64,000 nt of DNA from positions 248,001-312,000 of the forward strand of contig NZ_JAGHZS010000004.1 of assembly GCF_017745275.1 (NCBI RefSeq). The letters run 5' to 3'. A program made the position numbers and the translations under genes. Source of the DNA: Chitinophaga sp. Its GTDB lineage: Bacteria > Bacteroidota > Bacteroidia > Chitinophagales > Chitinophagaceae. Below the pieces are notes generated by a model. That model saw nothing but the letters and a program-made list of their open reading frames with translations. It was not told the origin of the DNA and made no database searches. Below are positions 55,862-64,000 of this stretch, piece by piece (position 1 is the first letter of the stretch; each line of letters begins with the position of its first letter).

Positions 55862-55930
55862 TAAAGGTATAGTGATAGTGACTTAATGCCGGGGCCTGAT
55901 TGATTCAACTATGGGCCTCAAATGTTACAA
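55862..55930 (-). promoter_or_regulatory. Candidate HTCS-type operator and promoter of the SusC-to-GH39 operon
   Basis: On the minus strand, direct-repeat half-sites CATTTGAGGCCC (55913-55924) and CAATCAGGCCCC (55891-55902) lie 22 bp apart. A -7-like TACCTTTA (55862-55869) follows 21 nt later and the leader ATG 19 nt after that. The whole block matches the region upstream of GH31 (63770-63840) in sequence and in every spacing. No -33 element is visible, as expected for activator-dependent promoters. Confidence 0.65.
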
Positions 55931-56029
55931 TTGGCCAGTCAATTTCGGGATAGCTGTAAACGTTGTAGTATTATAGACAGATCGTGTTTACCTGTCATCG
56001 CATTATAGAAATAATGCACGGTTATTGAA

Positions 56030-56104
56030 AATCCGGAAAGCCGGGAGCCACGTGTTTGCATTCATCCAACAGCAACAAATTCTTCCCACCCGGCTTTCCT
56101 GATT
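56030..56104 (-). terminator. Stem-loop after the GH31-SusC-SusD operon
   Basis: Arms 56030-56045 and 56089-56104 pair over 16 bp with one mismatch (GC-rich core GGAAAGCCGGG), enclosing a 43-nt loop. It lies 45 nt past the SusD stop and upstream of the next promoter. It probably ends the first operon and makes the two halves of the PUL separate transcripts. The remaining bases of the 602-nt gap (55547-56148) hold nothing else recognised. Confidence 0.65.
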
Positions 56105-56148
56105 ATATTTAGAATGGATGATTTAAATTAAGGGAAAAGGCAGCTGGA

Positions 56149-57741
56149 CTACCATCCTGCATTTTGTTTCAATACGTTGTTAGACAACGTAATTTGTGTG
56201 TTAGGTATTTGTACCAGTCCTTTTGTTTCCACCACCTTGGATGCCAGGATGGTTTTAGTGGTATTAACGCCGCCATTTTGAACGGTGGTTGATTCTGCAA
56301 TAGCCGCAGCAGCCACGTTTATTCCCTGGCGAAGTAAATCCCAGTAACGGATTCCCTCGGCGGCAAATTCCAGTTTTCTTTCATTCATAATATTTGCCTG
56401 GTTCACCGGAAGCTGAACAAAAGCGGCCCCGTATGCTCTCTTGCGAACATCATCAAAATACTTTTGTGCATTCCCGGCGCCCAATTCAGCTGCCATTAAC
56501 AGCACATCGGCATAACGGATAGACACATAGTCCTGGAACTGGCTGATCATAAAGCTGGTACCTCCCATCTTTTCTGCCAGGCTTCTCCCCGCTTCATCTG
56601 CCATAGGGCTATACTTTTTAATCGTGTAGCCGGTATACTCCCTCTGGTCTTTTATATTCTGAAAATCGAGTTTCTCATCGTTTATAGAAATAATAGAAGC
56701 GCTTCTACGGCTATCATTCGGCGCAAAAGCATTCCAGAGCTTTGGACTTATTGTTGCGGCTCCCCAGCCCATTCCATAAGGATAAATACTTTGAATCCGG
56801 ATACCATACATTACCATCCAGGTGTTTCCATCCACATTTCCATTCCAGTCGCTGGTATAGGTATACTTGATGGCAAATACTGTTTCTTTATTATCCTCGC
56901 CTACATAATTATTCAGTGACGCGGCCGGCCATAAGTTGGCAAATTTGTCGACCAGGCCAAATCCACCATTTGTAATAACATCCTCCAGGTAAGCCAGTGC
57001 CTGCGCTTTTGATACCTGTCCTACCAGGTCTGGTTTGTTATAATAACCGGTGTAGTACAGGAATACGCGGCCCAGGAGTGCCTCAGCAGCCCATTTGGTT
57101 ACCCGTCCACGGGTGGAAGGATCCTGGCTGCCATAACTGGTAGCCGCGAGATTAGCAGCGGCAAATTTCAGATCATCCGTAATCAGCTTATAAACATCAT
57201 CCGGATTTGCCTGTGGCACATTGTCAGTGGTGGCTTTAGTGATTAATGGAACATTCCCCCACAAGCGCACCATATCAAAGTAGCAATAGGCACGGATAAA
57301 TCTTGTTTCCGCTTCGTAGGTATTACGCAAAGTGGCATTTTCGCCCCAATTCACACCATCCAGGTGCGACAACAACATGTTGGCCCGGTAAATAGCTTTA
57401 TAATAAAGGCCCCACGAATCACCAAACAAATCCTGGTCTGAAGGAGAACGGAGCTTGTCAAATTCATCCATCATCTGGATGCCAAATCCATCGGCATTAC
57501 CGCCACCACCAAATGCTTCGTCAGACATAATAGTAGCAGCAACCGGGAGCGCAAACCCACCAGACCATATACGCTGTAATCCATCATAAACACCCACCTG
57601 CGCTTTCCAGGCATCATTTGGTGTTTTATAAAAATTTTGTTCAGTAGCGGAGGTTACGTCCTCTGTATCCAGGAAGGTCTTTTTACAGGCTGCCAATGAT
57701 AACAGGGCTGTAACCAGTATATAAGATTTTAAGTTTTTCAT
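56149..57741 (-). CDS. SusD/RagB-like surface lipoprotein (first pair of the xyloglucan-type PUL)
   Basis: 530-residue SusD-like lipoprotein. Lipobox ALLSLAACKKTFLDTEDVTS with Cys19. Family segments: YEAETRFIRAYCYFDMVRLW, TKWAAEALLGRVFLYYTGYY, VSIRYADVLLMAAELGAGN, MNERKLEFAAEGIRYWDLLR and a terminal QNAGW. Co-transcribed with the SusC 17 nt upstream and the GH31 before it. Distinct from the other SusD of the locus, so the two pairs may take different oligosaccharides from the same polysaccharide. Confidence 0.93.
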   Translation of the reverse strand: MKNLKSYILVTALLSLAACKKTFLDTEDVTSATEQNFYKTPNDAWKAQVGVYDGLQRIWSGGFALPVAATIMSDEAFGGGGNADGFGIQMMDEFDKLRSPSDQDLFGDSWGLYYKAIYRANMLLSHLDGVNWGENATLRNTYEAETRFIRAYCYFDMVRLWGNVPLITKATTDNVPQANPDDVYKLITDDLKFAAANLAATSYGSQDPSTRGRVTKWAAEALLGRVFLYYTGYYNKPDLVGQVSKAQALAYLEDVITNGGFGLVDKFANLWPAASLNNYVGEDNKETVFAIKYTYTSDWNGNVDGNTWMVMYGIRIQSIYPYGMGWGAATISPKLWNAFAPNDSRRSASIISINDEKLDFQNIKDQREYTGYTIKKYSPMADEAGRSLAEKMGGTSFMISQFQDYVSIRYADVLLMAAELGAGNAQKYFDDVRKRAYGAAFVQLPVNQANIMNERKLEFAAEGIRYWDLLRQGINVAAAAIAESTTVQNGGVNTTKTILASKVVETKGLVQIPNTQITLSNNVLKQNAGW

Positions 57742-57758
57742 CGCTAATTCATTTTAAA

Positions 57759-60700
57759 TTAAAAACGGATGTTTGCGCCTACCAGGAAAGTTCTGGGCCG
57801 TGGATAATAACCTACATCCACACCGGATGAAAAGCCTTCATTATATCCTACTTCAGGGTCCATGCCTTTATACCTGGTAAGGATGAAAGCATTTTGCACG
57901 GAGGTATATACTCTCAATTTACCCAGGTAACTTTTCTTCGCCAGGCGGGCAAAATCATAGCCTAACGTAATATTGTTGATGCGAAGAAATTTGCCGTCGT
58001 AAACATACAGGTCTGAGAACTGAGCCCAGTTAACACCATCTTCTGTTACTCTCGGAATCCTGTTGGATGTTCCTGCACCATGCCAGCGATCGAGGATTTC
58101 AGTGGAGTAATTGGCAAAGCCACCCGGGCTTCTCCATGACTGCACCAGTTGATTACCTGTTACACCGGATGCCTGTACGGAGAAATCAAAACCTTTCCAG
58201 CCAAGGGTGATGTTAAAACCAAATGTAAAATCAGGATTAGGATCTCCGATCTTTGTTTTATCAGCTGCATCAATCACACCATCACCGTTTAAGTCAACAT
58301 AACGAACATCACCAGGCTTTGCATTGGGCTGAATAGGTGCTCCTGTTTTACCTTTATAAGCCTGTACATCCGCTTCTGTCTGGAAAAGGCCATCTGTTTT
58401 GTATCCCCAGAAGTAACCAACCGGTTCTCCGTTTGCGGCACGGTAAAACTCACCAGCATTGGCATACAGCGAATTGGTGCTGCCATGGATCACATGGTCA
58501 TTGGTAGGTATATTTCCTATCCTGTTTTTGTTATACGCACCGTTTACCCCAATGGAGTAACTAAAATCTTTACCAATGCTGTTGCTATAACTAAGTCCCA
58601 GTTCAACACCGGTATTTTTCACATCACCACCATTAATAAGCGGTGCATCAGCTCCGGCAGTAGCGAGGATAGGCACTCTGATTAACCAGTCTTTTGTTTT
58701 TTTGACATAATAGTCAAAGGTCACATTCAGGCGCTCTAACACGGTAGCGTCAAAACCGATGTTGGTCTGTTCAGAAGTTTCCCATTTTACGTTGGGATTG
58801 GCAATACGGCTTGGATAAGCACCCTGTGTATTTACACCTTCAACAGGTCCGAATATATAACCTGCATTGGTAAAACTGATAGGGGCTAAAAACTGGTAAG
58901 CATCTACATTCTGATTACCTACCTGTCCCCAGCTACCGCGGATCTTGAGGAAATCAAGCCAATGAACACCCTGCATGAAATTTTCCCTGGAAGCTACCCA
59001 TCCTGCAGACACAGAAGGGAAATAACCCCAGCGTTTATCCGGTGCAAACTTCGATGATCCGTCTCCCCTGAAAGTAATATTCAATAAATACTTCTCCTGG
59101 AAATCATATTGAAGTCTTCCGAAATAAGACATCAGCGCATTTACGCTTGGACCGCCGCCAACGCTCATATAAGGTGCACCCCTGTTCACATTCTGTGCAA
59201 TAGATAAGTAAGCGTGTTGCATGTCGGCAATACGCAGATCCCAGTTGCTGCCGTTCATGGCCACTGTTTGCTGTTTCAGCGAAGAGCTACCGGCCATTAC
59301 ACTGAAATGATGATCTGTGTGCACATTAAAATCATAACTGAGTAAATTATCAAACTGGATAGTCCGTCCGTTACCCATAGATTGTGTCACCTTAGCGGTA
59401 TCATTGAAGGAATAGATAGATAGGTGATACACCGGCGTATAGCCATGACTTTGGTTGGCAGCATAATTTAAGCCGAGGCTTGACCGGAACTTTAGCCCTT
59501 TGATGGGTTCTACCTGTATGTACACATCTCCAAATAAGCCCTGGCTACTGTTCCGGTTCCTCGTGGTATAATCCATAACGGCATAAGGATTGGCTTCTCC
59601 ATTATTCCACGACTGGTCAGGTTTTCCCGGGTACCAGCCTTTTTTGTCGCTGCTGAAATAATTACCAGCAGCGTCATACATCGGCAGGAAAGGGCTCACG
59701 CCAAAAGCGCTGCGTAAAGTATTGTTGTATTGCCCATCTACCAAAATACCATGGCTGTTCTGATAATTGAACGTAAGATGTTCTCCTATCTTAACAATAT
59801 TCTCATATAAATTATGTTCGGAATTTATTCTGAAATTGTAACGGTCGAAATAAGAGATATCGGAGCCGCCAACAATACCACCCTGGCTGGTATATCCAAG
59901 CGACATCGAATAAGTGGAATTAGCTCCTCCTCCCTGTACGCCCAGTACATAGTTTTGAGTAGGTACATTGCTTTTAAACATCTGATCCATCCAGTTGGTA
60001 TTTACCGGAAGGTTGTTGACTACGTCGTTACTGAAGTAAGGCGACTTACCTGAGTTGACAGCAGCTTCATTGATGATGGTAGCATATTCTTTTGCGTTCA
60101 GCAATTTTGCTTTACGTGCTACGTTTTGCGCACCATAGAAGGCATCCAGGGTTACCTGTGGCTTCTGATTCACTTTTCCTGTCCTGGTAGTTACCAGTAT
60201 AACACCATTTGCTGCCTGAGAGCCGTAAATAGCAGCGGAAGCAGCATCTTTCAGGATATCTATGGATGCAATGTCTGCCGGGTTCAGGTAAGAAATATCA
60301 CCGGTTTGAACACCGTCTACAATATACAGCGGTGCAAAATTACCTACGGTACCTTTACCACGGATAACCACATTCATACCAGCTCCTGGTTGTCCGGAGT
60401 AAGTTGTAATTTGTACACCCGGAGCCTGGCCTTGTAATGCCTGCAATGCGTTGGTAGTATTTTGTTTCTGAATATCGGCGCCTTTCACTTGCACATTGGC
60501 ACCGGTTACCAGCTTTTTCTTCTGTACCCCATACCCGATCACCACCACATTTTCTAATTGACTTTCTGCATCCTGCAATTGAATTTTCAACTCATGAGAA
60601 GTTACTTTCACTTCCTTAGGCACAAAACCTACTGAAGAAATAACAAGTATATCGCCAACGGATGCCGTGATGGTAAACCTTCCCGTTTCATCGGCAATAG

Positions 60701-60878
60701 TAGAGGTTTGGGTACCTTTTACTGATACCGAAGCCGCCGAAACCGGCTGGGAGGTAATCAGGCTGGTGATTGTTCCGCTCACCTTCGTTGTTTGGGCGGA
60801 AGCATTTCTGCCAAGGGTAAAGATCAAAATACCCCAGAGCAGCAATATTCGCAAGCGAATAATTTTGGCTGAGTTCAT
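57759..60878 (-). CDS. SusC-like TonB-dependent transporter (first pair of the xyloglucan-type PUL)
   Basis: 1039-residue importer: signal about 1-29 (ending NASAQ), carboxypeptidase-D-like domain about 33-103, ENVVVIGYG at about 109-117, plug (MNVVIRGKGTVG, PLYIVDGVQTGD, VTTRTGKV) and barrel ending FLVGANIRF with the usual terminal phenylalanine. Its N-terminal signal region (KIIRLRILLLWGIL) is strikingly like that of the SusC at 52385 (KMIRLRILPLLGIL), hinting that the two pairs arose by duplication within the locus. Lies 19 nt after the GH31 stop. Confidence 0.95.
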   Translation of the reverse strand: MNSAKIIRLRILLLWGILIFTLGRNASAQTTKVSGTITSLITSQPVSAASVSVKGTQTSTIADETGRFTITASVGDILVISSVGFVPKEVKVTSHELKIQLQDAESQLENVVVIGYGVQKKKLVTGANVQVKGADIQKQNTTNALQALQGQAPGVQITTYSGQPGAGMNVVIRGKGTVGNFAPLYIVDGVQTGDISYLNPADIASIDILKDAASAAIYGSQAANGVILVTTRTGKVNQKPQVTLDAFYGAQNVARKAKLLNAKEYATIINEAAVNSGKSPYFSNDVVNNLPVNTNWMDQMFKSNVPTQNYVLGVQGGGANSTYSMSLGYTSQGGIVGGSDISYFDRYNFRINSEHNLYENIVKIGEHLTFNYQNSHGILVDGQYNNTLRSAFGVSPFLPMYDAAGNYFSSDKKGWYPGKPDQSWNNGEANPYAVMDYTTRNRNSSQGLFGDVYIQVEPIKGLKFRSSLGLNYAANQSHGYTPVYHLSIYSFNDTAKVTQSMGNGRTIQFDNLLSYDFNVHTDHHFSVMAGSSSLKQQTVAMNGSNWDLRIADMQHAYLSIAQNVNRGAPYMSVGGGPSVNALMSYFGRLQYDFQEKYLLNITFRGDGSSKFAPDKRWGYFPSVSAGWVASRENFMQGVHWLDFLKIRGSWGQVGNQNVDAYQFLAPISFTNAGYIFGPVEGVNTQGAYPSRIANPNVKWETSEQTNIGFDATVLERLNVTFDYYVKKTKDWLIRVPILATAGADAPLINGGDVKNTGVELGLSYSNSIGKDFSYSIGVNGAYNKNRIGNIPTNDHVIHGSTNSLYANAGEFYRAANGEPVGYFWGYKTDGLFQTEADVQAYKGKTGAPIQPNAKPGDVRYVDLNGDGVIDAADKTKIGDPNPDFTFGFNITLGWKGFDFSVQASGVTGNQLVQSWRSPGGFANYSTEILDRWHGAGTSNRIPRVTEDGVNWAQFSDLYVYDGKFLRINNITLGYDFARLAKKSYLGKLRVYTSVQNAFILTRYKGMDPEVGYNEGFSSGVDVGYYPRPRTFLVGANIRF

Positions 60879-60897
60879 ACGTGTGAATTTAAATTGG

Positions 60898-63750
60898 CTA
60901 TTTTTTTATAGATAGATGTTTTCCTTCATAAACCACTTCTTTGTCGCATGTGCTGTCCAAATCCAGGCGCCTGGCATTACCAGGTGTGATCATATTAATA
61001 CGAAATGTTCTTTTCTTCAACATGTTGTTAAATGAACCTTTCCGGTCTCCGATGGTAACGGTGGCGGTTCTTTCGTCATACTTCACCGGGATAACCGCAA
61101 AAGCACCTTTTTCATAATTGTAGTTGATTCCTTCATCTTCATACAGGTTAAAAGAGGCGTCTGCGCCGGTATAGATGTTTAAAGTGATAGTATCAGATTG
61201 TTTTTCCGAGGTGTATTGCAAGTTGGGGCCGAAAGGCAGTATAGATCCCGCTTTCACAAATAACGGCATACGTTCATAAGGTGCAGGCGCTGTCATTTTT
61301 TGGCCTCCTTTATACCACTTACCGGTGTACAGATCATACCATCCCGCACACTCAGGTAAATACACCGGGCGCTGGGTTTGTTTGTATTCACAAACAGGAT
61401 TCACCAGCAGCGCCGGACCAAACATATACTGGTCTGAAATACTTAATACTGCAGTATCTTTTGGAAAGTCCATGGCCAGGCCACGCATCAACGTATAGTC
61501 GTCATGGTAAGCCGCTCCTGCCAGTGAATAGATATAAGGAAGCAACTGGTAACGCAGCTTATCATAATAAAGAAAGCTTTTATATGCAGGATGATCTTCC
61601 GGCGCCGTATTAAATACTTCGCGATAAGGGAATTGACCATGCGAGCGGAACAACGGAACAAATGCGCCGAACTGCGACCAGCGGGTCATCAGCTCCCTCC
61701 ATTCTTCCAGGTTTTCGCTATCTGGTTTTTCGAATTTCTCCGGCACCACAAAACCGCCGATATCCATGGTCCAGTAAGGAAGACCAGACATAGAGAAGTT
61801 CACTCCTGCTGCTATCTGAGCTTTCATATCCACCCAGGTGGAACCGATGTCACCACTCCATATAGCCGCAGCGTAGCGTTGTGAGCCCGCAAAACCGGAA
61901 CGTGTGAGCAGGAAAACCCTTTTATCCGGGTCTGTGGAACGCTGTCCTTCGTAAATACCTTTTGCATTCTGCAATGGATAAGCATTCAGGAATTCGGCCG
62001 CACTGCCTAAAGCTGTGGGCGTCATCTGCAGCTTTCTTTTTTCGGGGCTTACATTGGAAAGAATATCCGGCTCACTGGCGTCCATCCACCATGCGTCGAT
62101 GCCTTTGCTATAAATTTTTTTATTAATCAGGTCCCAGAAACCTTTCCGGGCAGAGGTATTAAACGCGTCGTAAAAGGTGGAAACATATCCCTTGCCTATC
62201 CAGTCTCTCTGCTGATCAGCTACATTTCTTTTATAGAGCCATCCATTTCTATCAAACTCTTTATAAGCGGTTATCCCGTCATAAAACTTTGGCCAAACAG
62301 ATATCATGATCTGGGTGTTGTATTTTTTATGCAACGCCTCAATCATACCATCGGGAGAAGGGAAACGTTTCTCATCAAACTCCTGGCTGCCCCATTCGGC
62401 TTCTTTCCAGTAGCTCCAGTCGAGTACAATATTGTCGATAGGAATTTTTCTCTTGCGGAACTCATCTACAGTAGCAATTATTTCCGCTTGTGTTTTATAT
62501 CTTTCCCGGCTTTGCCAGAAGCCCAGTGCCCATTTAGGCACAATAGGCGCTTTACCTGTAAGCGTTCTGTAGCCGGAAATAACTTCATCCATGTTATCGC
62601 CATACACAAAGTAATAATCCACCTGTTTGCCGGCTTCAGAGGAAAAGCCGAAAGTATTTTGCTGTTCTTCACTCAGTGGTTCCTGCCATTTCAAAGAAAG
62701 ATAGGATTCGCCTTCCGGTATCCATTCTATTTTCACCGGTATCTTGTGTCCTTTTTCAAAGTCGTACGAAATCACTGCAGATGCGGGATTCCATGATTTT
62801 CTCCAGCGATCCAATATCAATTTTCCGTTCATCCATACTTTCAGCGAGCCACCATACACGAAGCGGAATTGATGAAGACCTGTCAGGTTACTGGAAAGCA
62901 TGCCTTCCCAGGTAACCATGCCTGTAGCAGCCGTAAACTCCTTTGGCATCTGGATCTTTGATTCTCCCAGGAATTCCATATTAATAGTGCCCTCAGGTCT
63001 TTCGATACTGATTTCCTGCGGCTTATGCCAATCGTTGGCATAGGAAGCAGTTAACCAGCCTGCTTCTCCTTTTTTAGAAAACAGTTGTAGGGAAGAAAGT
63101 GGCTGAAGCGGCCGGATATCCCCTGCCCTGGTCAGGGAGTAATTGTCCCACAGGATACCATAGTTCTTATTGGAAATTAAAAAAGGAATGGCTACTTCTG
63201 TATTATTCTGAAAGAAGGTAACCTGTTGTCCTCTATAGTTTACAATCCCATCCTGATGCTGACCGAGTCCATACCAGGCATCGCCTTTGGCAGCCTGAAA
63301 TGTTTGGCTTAAAGTATAATATCTTTTACCGTCAAATACGGCAGGTTGAAAGTTTCTTCCCAAAGGTTGTTTTTCTGCCAGTATTTCTTTGCCGTTCAGG
63401 TCCGTAAAAGTAACGGCACCAGTTTGACGGTTGACAGTGGCAATTAACTTTTTTGTTTTGAGTACCAAGTTTTCTTTAGATGGAATGATATCCCAGGTAA
63501 GTCCCGGTCTTTTCTGATAAACAGTCACCAGGCTGTTGGCAGGTATTATTTCTTTACCGGGAGCAGCAACTACCCTTATAATATTATCGGCTACAACTTC
63601 CAGTTTAACAGCATGCGACGAACCTGTAAACATGGAATCGGTGAAAAGCAGTACGCCATCAGGTAGTGTAATATAAGCGGGCGGAGTCCCTAACGAATCA
63701 TTCATCAAGCCTAAAGTCAGCAGACTAAACAGCAGCAATCTCAGTTTCAT
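60898..63750 (-). CDS. GH31 alpha-xylosidase-like enzyme with PA14 insert
   Basis: Exported 950-residue retaining glycosidase with a signal region of about 1-21. Galactose-mutarotase-like N-domain about 30-225, PA14 insert about 230-365 (GLHQFRFVYGGSLKVWMNGK, VISYDFEKGHKIPVKIEW), catalytic barrel about 400-730. The nucleophile is Asp557 (GIDAWWMDASEPD) and the acid/base Asp634 (IWSGDIGSTW). The PA14-in-GH31 layout is that of the xyloglucan alpha-xylosidases CjXyl31A and BoGH31A. It would remove the non-reducing-end alpha-xylose from xyloglucan oligosaccharides. First gene of its operon, directly behind the candidate HTCS promoter. Confidence 0.92.
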   Translation of the reverse strand: MKLRLLLFSLLTLGLMNDSLGTPPAYITLPDGVLLFTDSMFTGSSHAVKLEVVADNIIRVVAAPGKEIIPANSLVTVYQKRPGLTWDIIPSKENLVLKTKKLIATVNRQTGAVTFTDLNGKEILAEKQPLGRNFQPAVFDGKRYYTLSQTFQAAKGDAWYGLGQHQDGIVNYRGQQVTFFQNNTEVAIPFLISNKNYGILWDNYSLTRAGDIRPLQPLSSLQLFSKKGEAGWLTASYANDWHKPQEISIERPEGTINMEFLGESKIQMPKEFTAATGMVTWEGMLSSNLTGLHQFRFVYGGSLKVWMNGKLILDRWRKSWNPASAVISYDFEKGHKIPVKIEWIPEGESYLSLKWQEPLSEEQQNTFGFSSEAGKQVDYYFVYGDNMDEVISGYRTLTGKAPIVPKWALGFWQSRERYKTQAEIIATVDEFRKRKIPIDNIVLDWSYWKEAEWGSQEFDEKRFPSPDGMIEALHKKYNTQIMISVWPKFYDGITAYKEFDRNGWLYKRNVADQQRDWIGKGYVSTFYDAFNTSARKGFWDLINKKIYSKGIDAWWMDASEPDILSNVSPEKRKLQMTPTALGSAAEFLNAYPLQNAKGIYEGQRSTDPDKRVFLLTRSGFAGSQRYAAAIWSGDIGSTWVDMKAQIAAGVNFSMSGLPYWTMDIGGFVVPEKFEKPDSENLEEWRELMTRWSQFGAFVPLFRSHGQFPYREVFNTAPEDHPAYKSFLYYDKLRYQLLPYIYSLAGAAYHDDYTLMRGLAMDFPKDTAVLSISDQYMFGPALLVNPVCEYKQTQRPVYLPECAGWYDLYTGKWYKGGQKMTAPAPYERMPLFVKAGSILPFGPNLQYTSEKQSDTITLNIYTGADASFNLYEDEGINYNYEKGAFAVIPVKYDERTATVTIGDRKGSFNNMLKKRTFRINMITPGNARRLDLDSTCDKEVVYEGKHLSIKK

Positions 63751-63769
63751 ATACGTGGATTAGATGCTG

Positions 63770-63840
63770 TAAAACTATGGCTATGGTGGCATTGATAAGG
63801 GCCCCAAATGATTCAACATGGGGACTCAAATGTTACAAAC
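63770..63840 (-). promoter_or_regulatory. Candidate HTCS-type operator and promoter of the GH31 operon
   Basis: On the minus strand, half-sites CATTTGAGTCCC (63821-63832) and CATTTGGGGCCC (63799-63810) lie 22 bp apart. The -7-like TAGTTTTA (63770-63777) follows after 21 nt and the GH31 ATG 19 nt later. The second copy of the same block stands at 55862-55930. The regulator gene ends only 38 nt upstream. Confidence 0.65.
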
Positions 63841-63877
63841 CGGCCTATACCACTGCATATTCGCAGAAGGGACTGTA

Positions 63878-64000
63878 TTAAAGATGCCTGTTTTTAATAT
63901 TCGCGACATATTCTGAAGGAGTGACCTTAAACTCTTCCTTGAAAAGTTTACTGAATACTTTCGGGTTATTAAATCCTACCTGGTAGGCTACTTCTGAAAT
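63878..64000 (-). CDS. AraC-type transcriptional regulator, C-terminal fragment (probable HTCS)
   Basis: The last 40 codons of a regulator that runs off the right edge and ends at the TAA at 63878-63880. ISEVAYQVGFNNPKVFSKLF, followed by KEEFKVTPSEYVANIK, is the second helix-turn-helix of the AraC/XylS family. In this setting, immediately upstream of a GH31-SusC-SusD operon, it is most often the C-terminus of a hybrid two-component system (periplasmic sensor, histidine kinase, receiver, AraC domain). A plain AraC regulator cannot be excluded. Likely binder of the two repeated operators. Confidence 0.82.
   Translation of the reverse strand: MSEVAYQVGFNNPKVFSKLFKEEFKVTPSEYVANIKNRHL

Overview
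The window looks like a chromosomal stretch of a free-living, glycan-degrading Bacteroidota, most likely Chitinophaga or a close relative in the Chitinophagaceae. The evidence is five complete SusC/SusD pairs plus the start of a sixth SusC, ECF sigma/FecR pairs next to SusC proteins with an STN domain, lipobox signal peptides that continue into CKKxFL, and AT-rich start regions with no Shine-Dalgarno. Genus level is inference. No tRNA, rRNA, CRISPR array, insertion sequence or phage gene was seen.

Layout. (1) 1-9655, minus strand: a polysaccharide utilisation locus (PUL) with GH43, a double-headed CE1 esterase, SusC, SusD and the first 76 codons of a second SusC that runs off the left edge. 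The set suits xylan or arabinoxylan. (2) 10000-16948, plus strand: ECF sigma, FecR, STN-SusC and SusD with no enzyme of their own. A convergent GH127/GH146-type beta-L-arabinofuranosidase (17046-19373, minus) follows, separated by a long inverted repeat. (3) 19523-34399, plus strand: two tandem paralogous ECF sigma genes, a TTG-start FecR, STN-SusC, SusD, two tandem unrecognised secreted proteins (possibly DUF6528), a GH20 beta-hexosaminidase and a GH106-like giant protein, closed by a strong terminator at 34411. The GH20 points to an N-acetylhexosamine-containing glycan. (4) 34461-37774: ordinary accessory genes (SUMF1/FGE-like protein, ANT(6)-like nucleotidyltransferase, a probable gene relic, a SAM methyltransferase overlapping a VanZ-like membrane protein). 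(5) 37816-39027: an alginate-lyase-fold lipoprotein. (6) 39272-63750, minus strand: a large xyloglucan-type PUL in two operons. The upstream operon is GH31 (with PA14 insert), SusC, SusD. The downstream operon is SusC, SusD, surface glycan-binding protein, BACON-GH5, GH97, GH3, GH42, CE1, GH39. The C-terminus of an AraC-type regulator, probably a hybrid two-component sensor (HTCS), lies at the right edge.

How they work together. In region 6 the GH5 would cut the backbone at the surface, the binding proteins and SusC/D import oligosaccharides, and GH31, GH42, GH97, GH39, GH3 and CE1 would strip side chains and finish the glucose backbone in the periplasm. Two near-identical promoter/operator blocks (55862-55930 and 63770-63840) stand before the two operons with exactly the same internal spacing. 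One regulator, plausibly the one at the right edge, therefore probably switches on both. Regions 2 and 3 are instead controlled by trans-envelope signalling through STN-SusC, FecR and ECF sigma.

The most unusual items are the duplicated operator block with a 56-codon leader ORF, the sigma duplication with a 16-codon fecR relic, the motif shared downstream of all three sigma genes, and the perfect palindrome over the methyltransferase promoter.
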